A stretch of 56,960 nt of DNA from contig BJOX01000026.1 of assembly GCA_009731375.1 (NCBI GenBank), forward strand, positions 1,257,398-1,314,357, written 5' to 3'. Both the position numbers and the translations under genes were made by a program. Shown here piece after piece: positions 56,835 through 56,960 of the stretch (position 1 is its first letter; each line of letters begins with the position of its first letter). This DNA is from Paulinella micropora (taxonomy: Eukaryota; Cercozoa; Imbricatea; Euglyphida). The notes below the pieces were generated by a model that was not told where the DNA came from, ran no database searches, and worked only from the letters and a program-made list of their open reading frames with translations.

Positions 56835-56896
<62 letters not shown>

Positions 56897-56960
56897 GTTC
56901 TACCATCTGGGCCCTGTCGCCAGTTCGATTCCCGTCGGTGCCACCAGTATTTTCATTGAA
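56897..56960 (+). repeat. tRNA-SINE, 5' part, cut by window end
   Basis: Matches the head of the SINE from GTTCTACCATCTGGGCCC and runs off the window. Confidence 0.8.

Overview
The window is eukaryotic nuclear DNA, most likely from a unicellular alga or related protist; the species cannot be read from the sequence. Evidence: a multi-exon plant-type subtilase with phase-consistent GT-AG introns, a second spliced exon of glycosyltransferase type, tRNA-derived SINE copies, TA-flanked MITEs, a Tc1/mariner relic and very dense microsatellites. Runs of N, often edged by long homopolymers, show a draft assembly.

Positions 1-25381 are accessory host DNA: an array of ~170-190 bp units (1-7145), microsatellites, one glycosyltransferase exon on the minus strand (9143-9836), a mariner relic (10767-11170), a 2.1-copy 545 bp tandem repeat (18104-19269), three MITEs, and a 46 bp minisatellite (21640-22060).

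Positions 25382-46026 are a complete 20.6 kb Polinton/Maverick-type (polinton-like virus) element. It has 135 bp terminal inverted repeats differing at one base and a 6 bp TGTATG duplication, though that lies inside a (GTAT)n tract. It is AT-rich and encodes protein-primed DNA polymerase B, an rve-type integrase, an adenovirus-type cysteine protease, an FtsK/HerA-type packaging ATPase, a likely double-jelly-roll major capsid protein, a likely penton protein, further virion proteins, and a ~1,250-codon fibre-like protein with an S74 intramolecular chaperone. The polymerase and integrase would replicate and insert the element; capsid, penton, protease and ATPase form a virion module. Nearly every gene carries one or more frameshifts or stops although the terminal repeats are almost identical, so either the assembly has residual errors or decay is recent.

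The most unusual feature is a set of 17 intergenic stem-loops (29562-42844). All share the outer signature GATGTT...AAATATC (or its reverse complement), have different but complementary inner arms, and bracket gene cassettes as inverted pairs whichever strand the genes use. I know of no described system that matches this arrangement.

Positions 46027-56960 return to host DNA. A subtilase gene (exons from 46319 to about 54151) starts 293 bp beyond the element; its introns are filled with microsatellites and a SINE. The right edge carries more SINE copies and a second, minisatellite-bearing retroposon-like repeat also present at 1938-2480.
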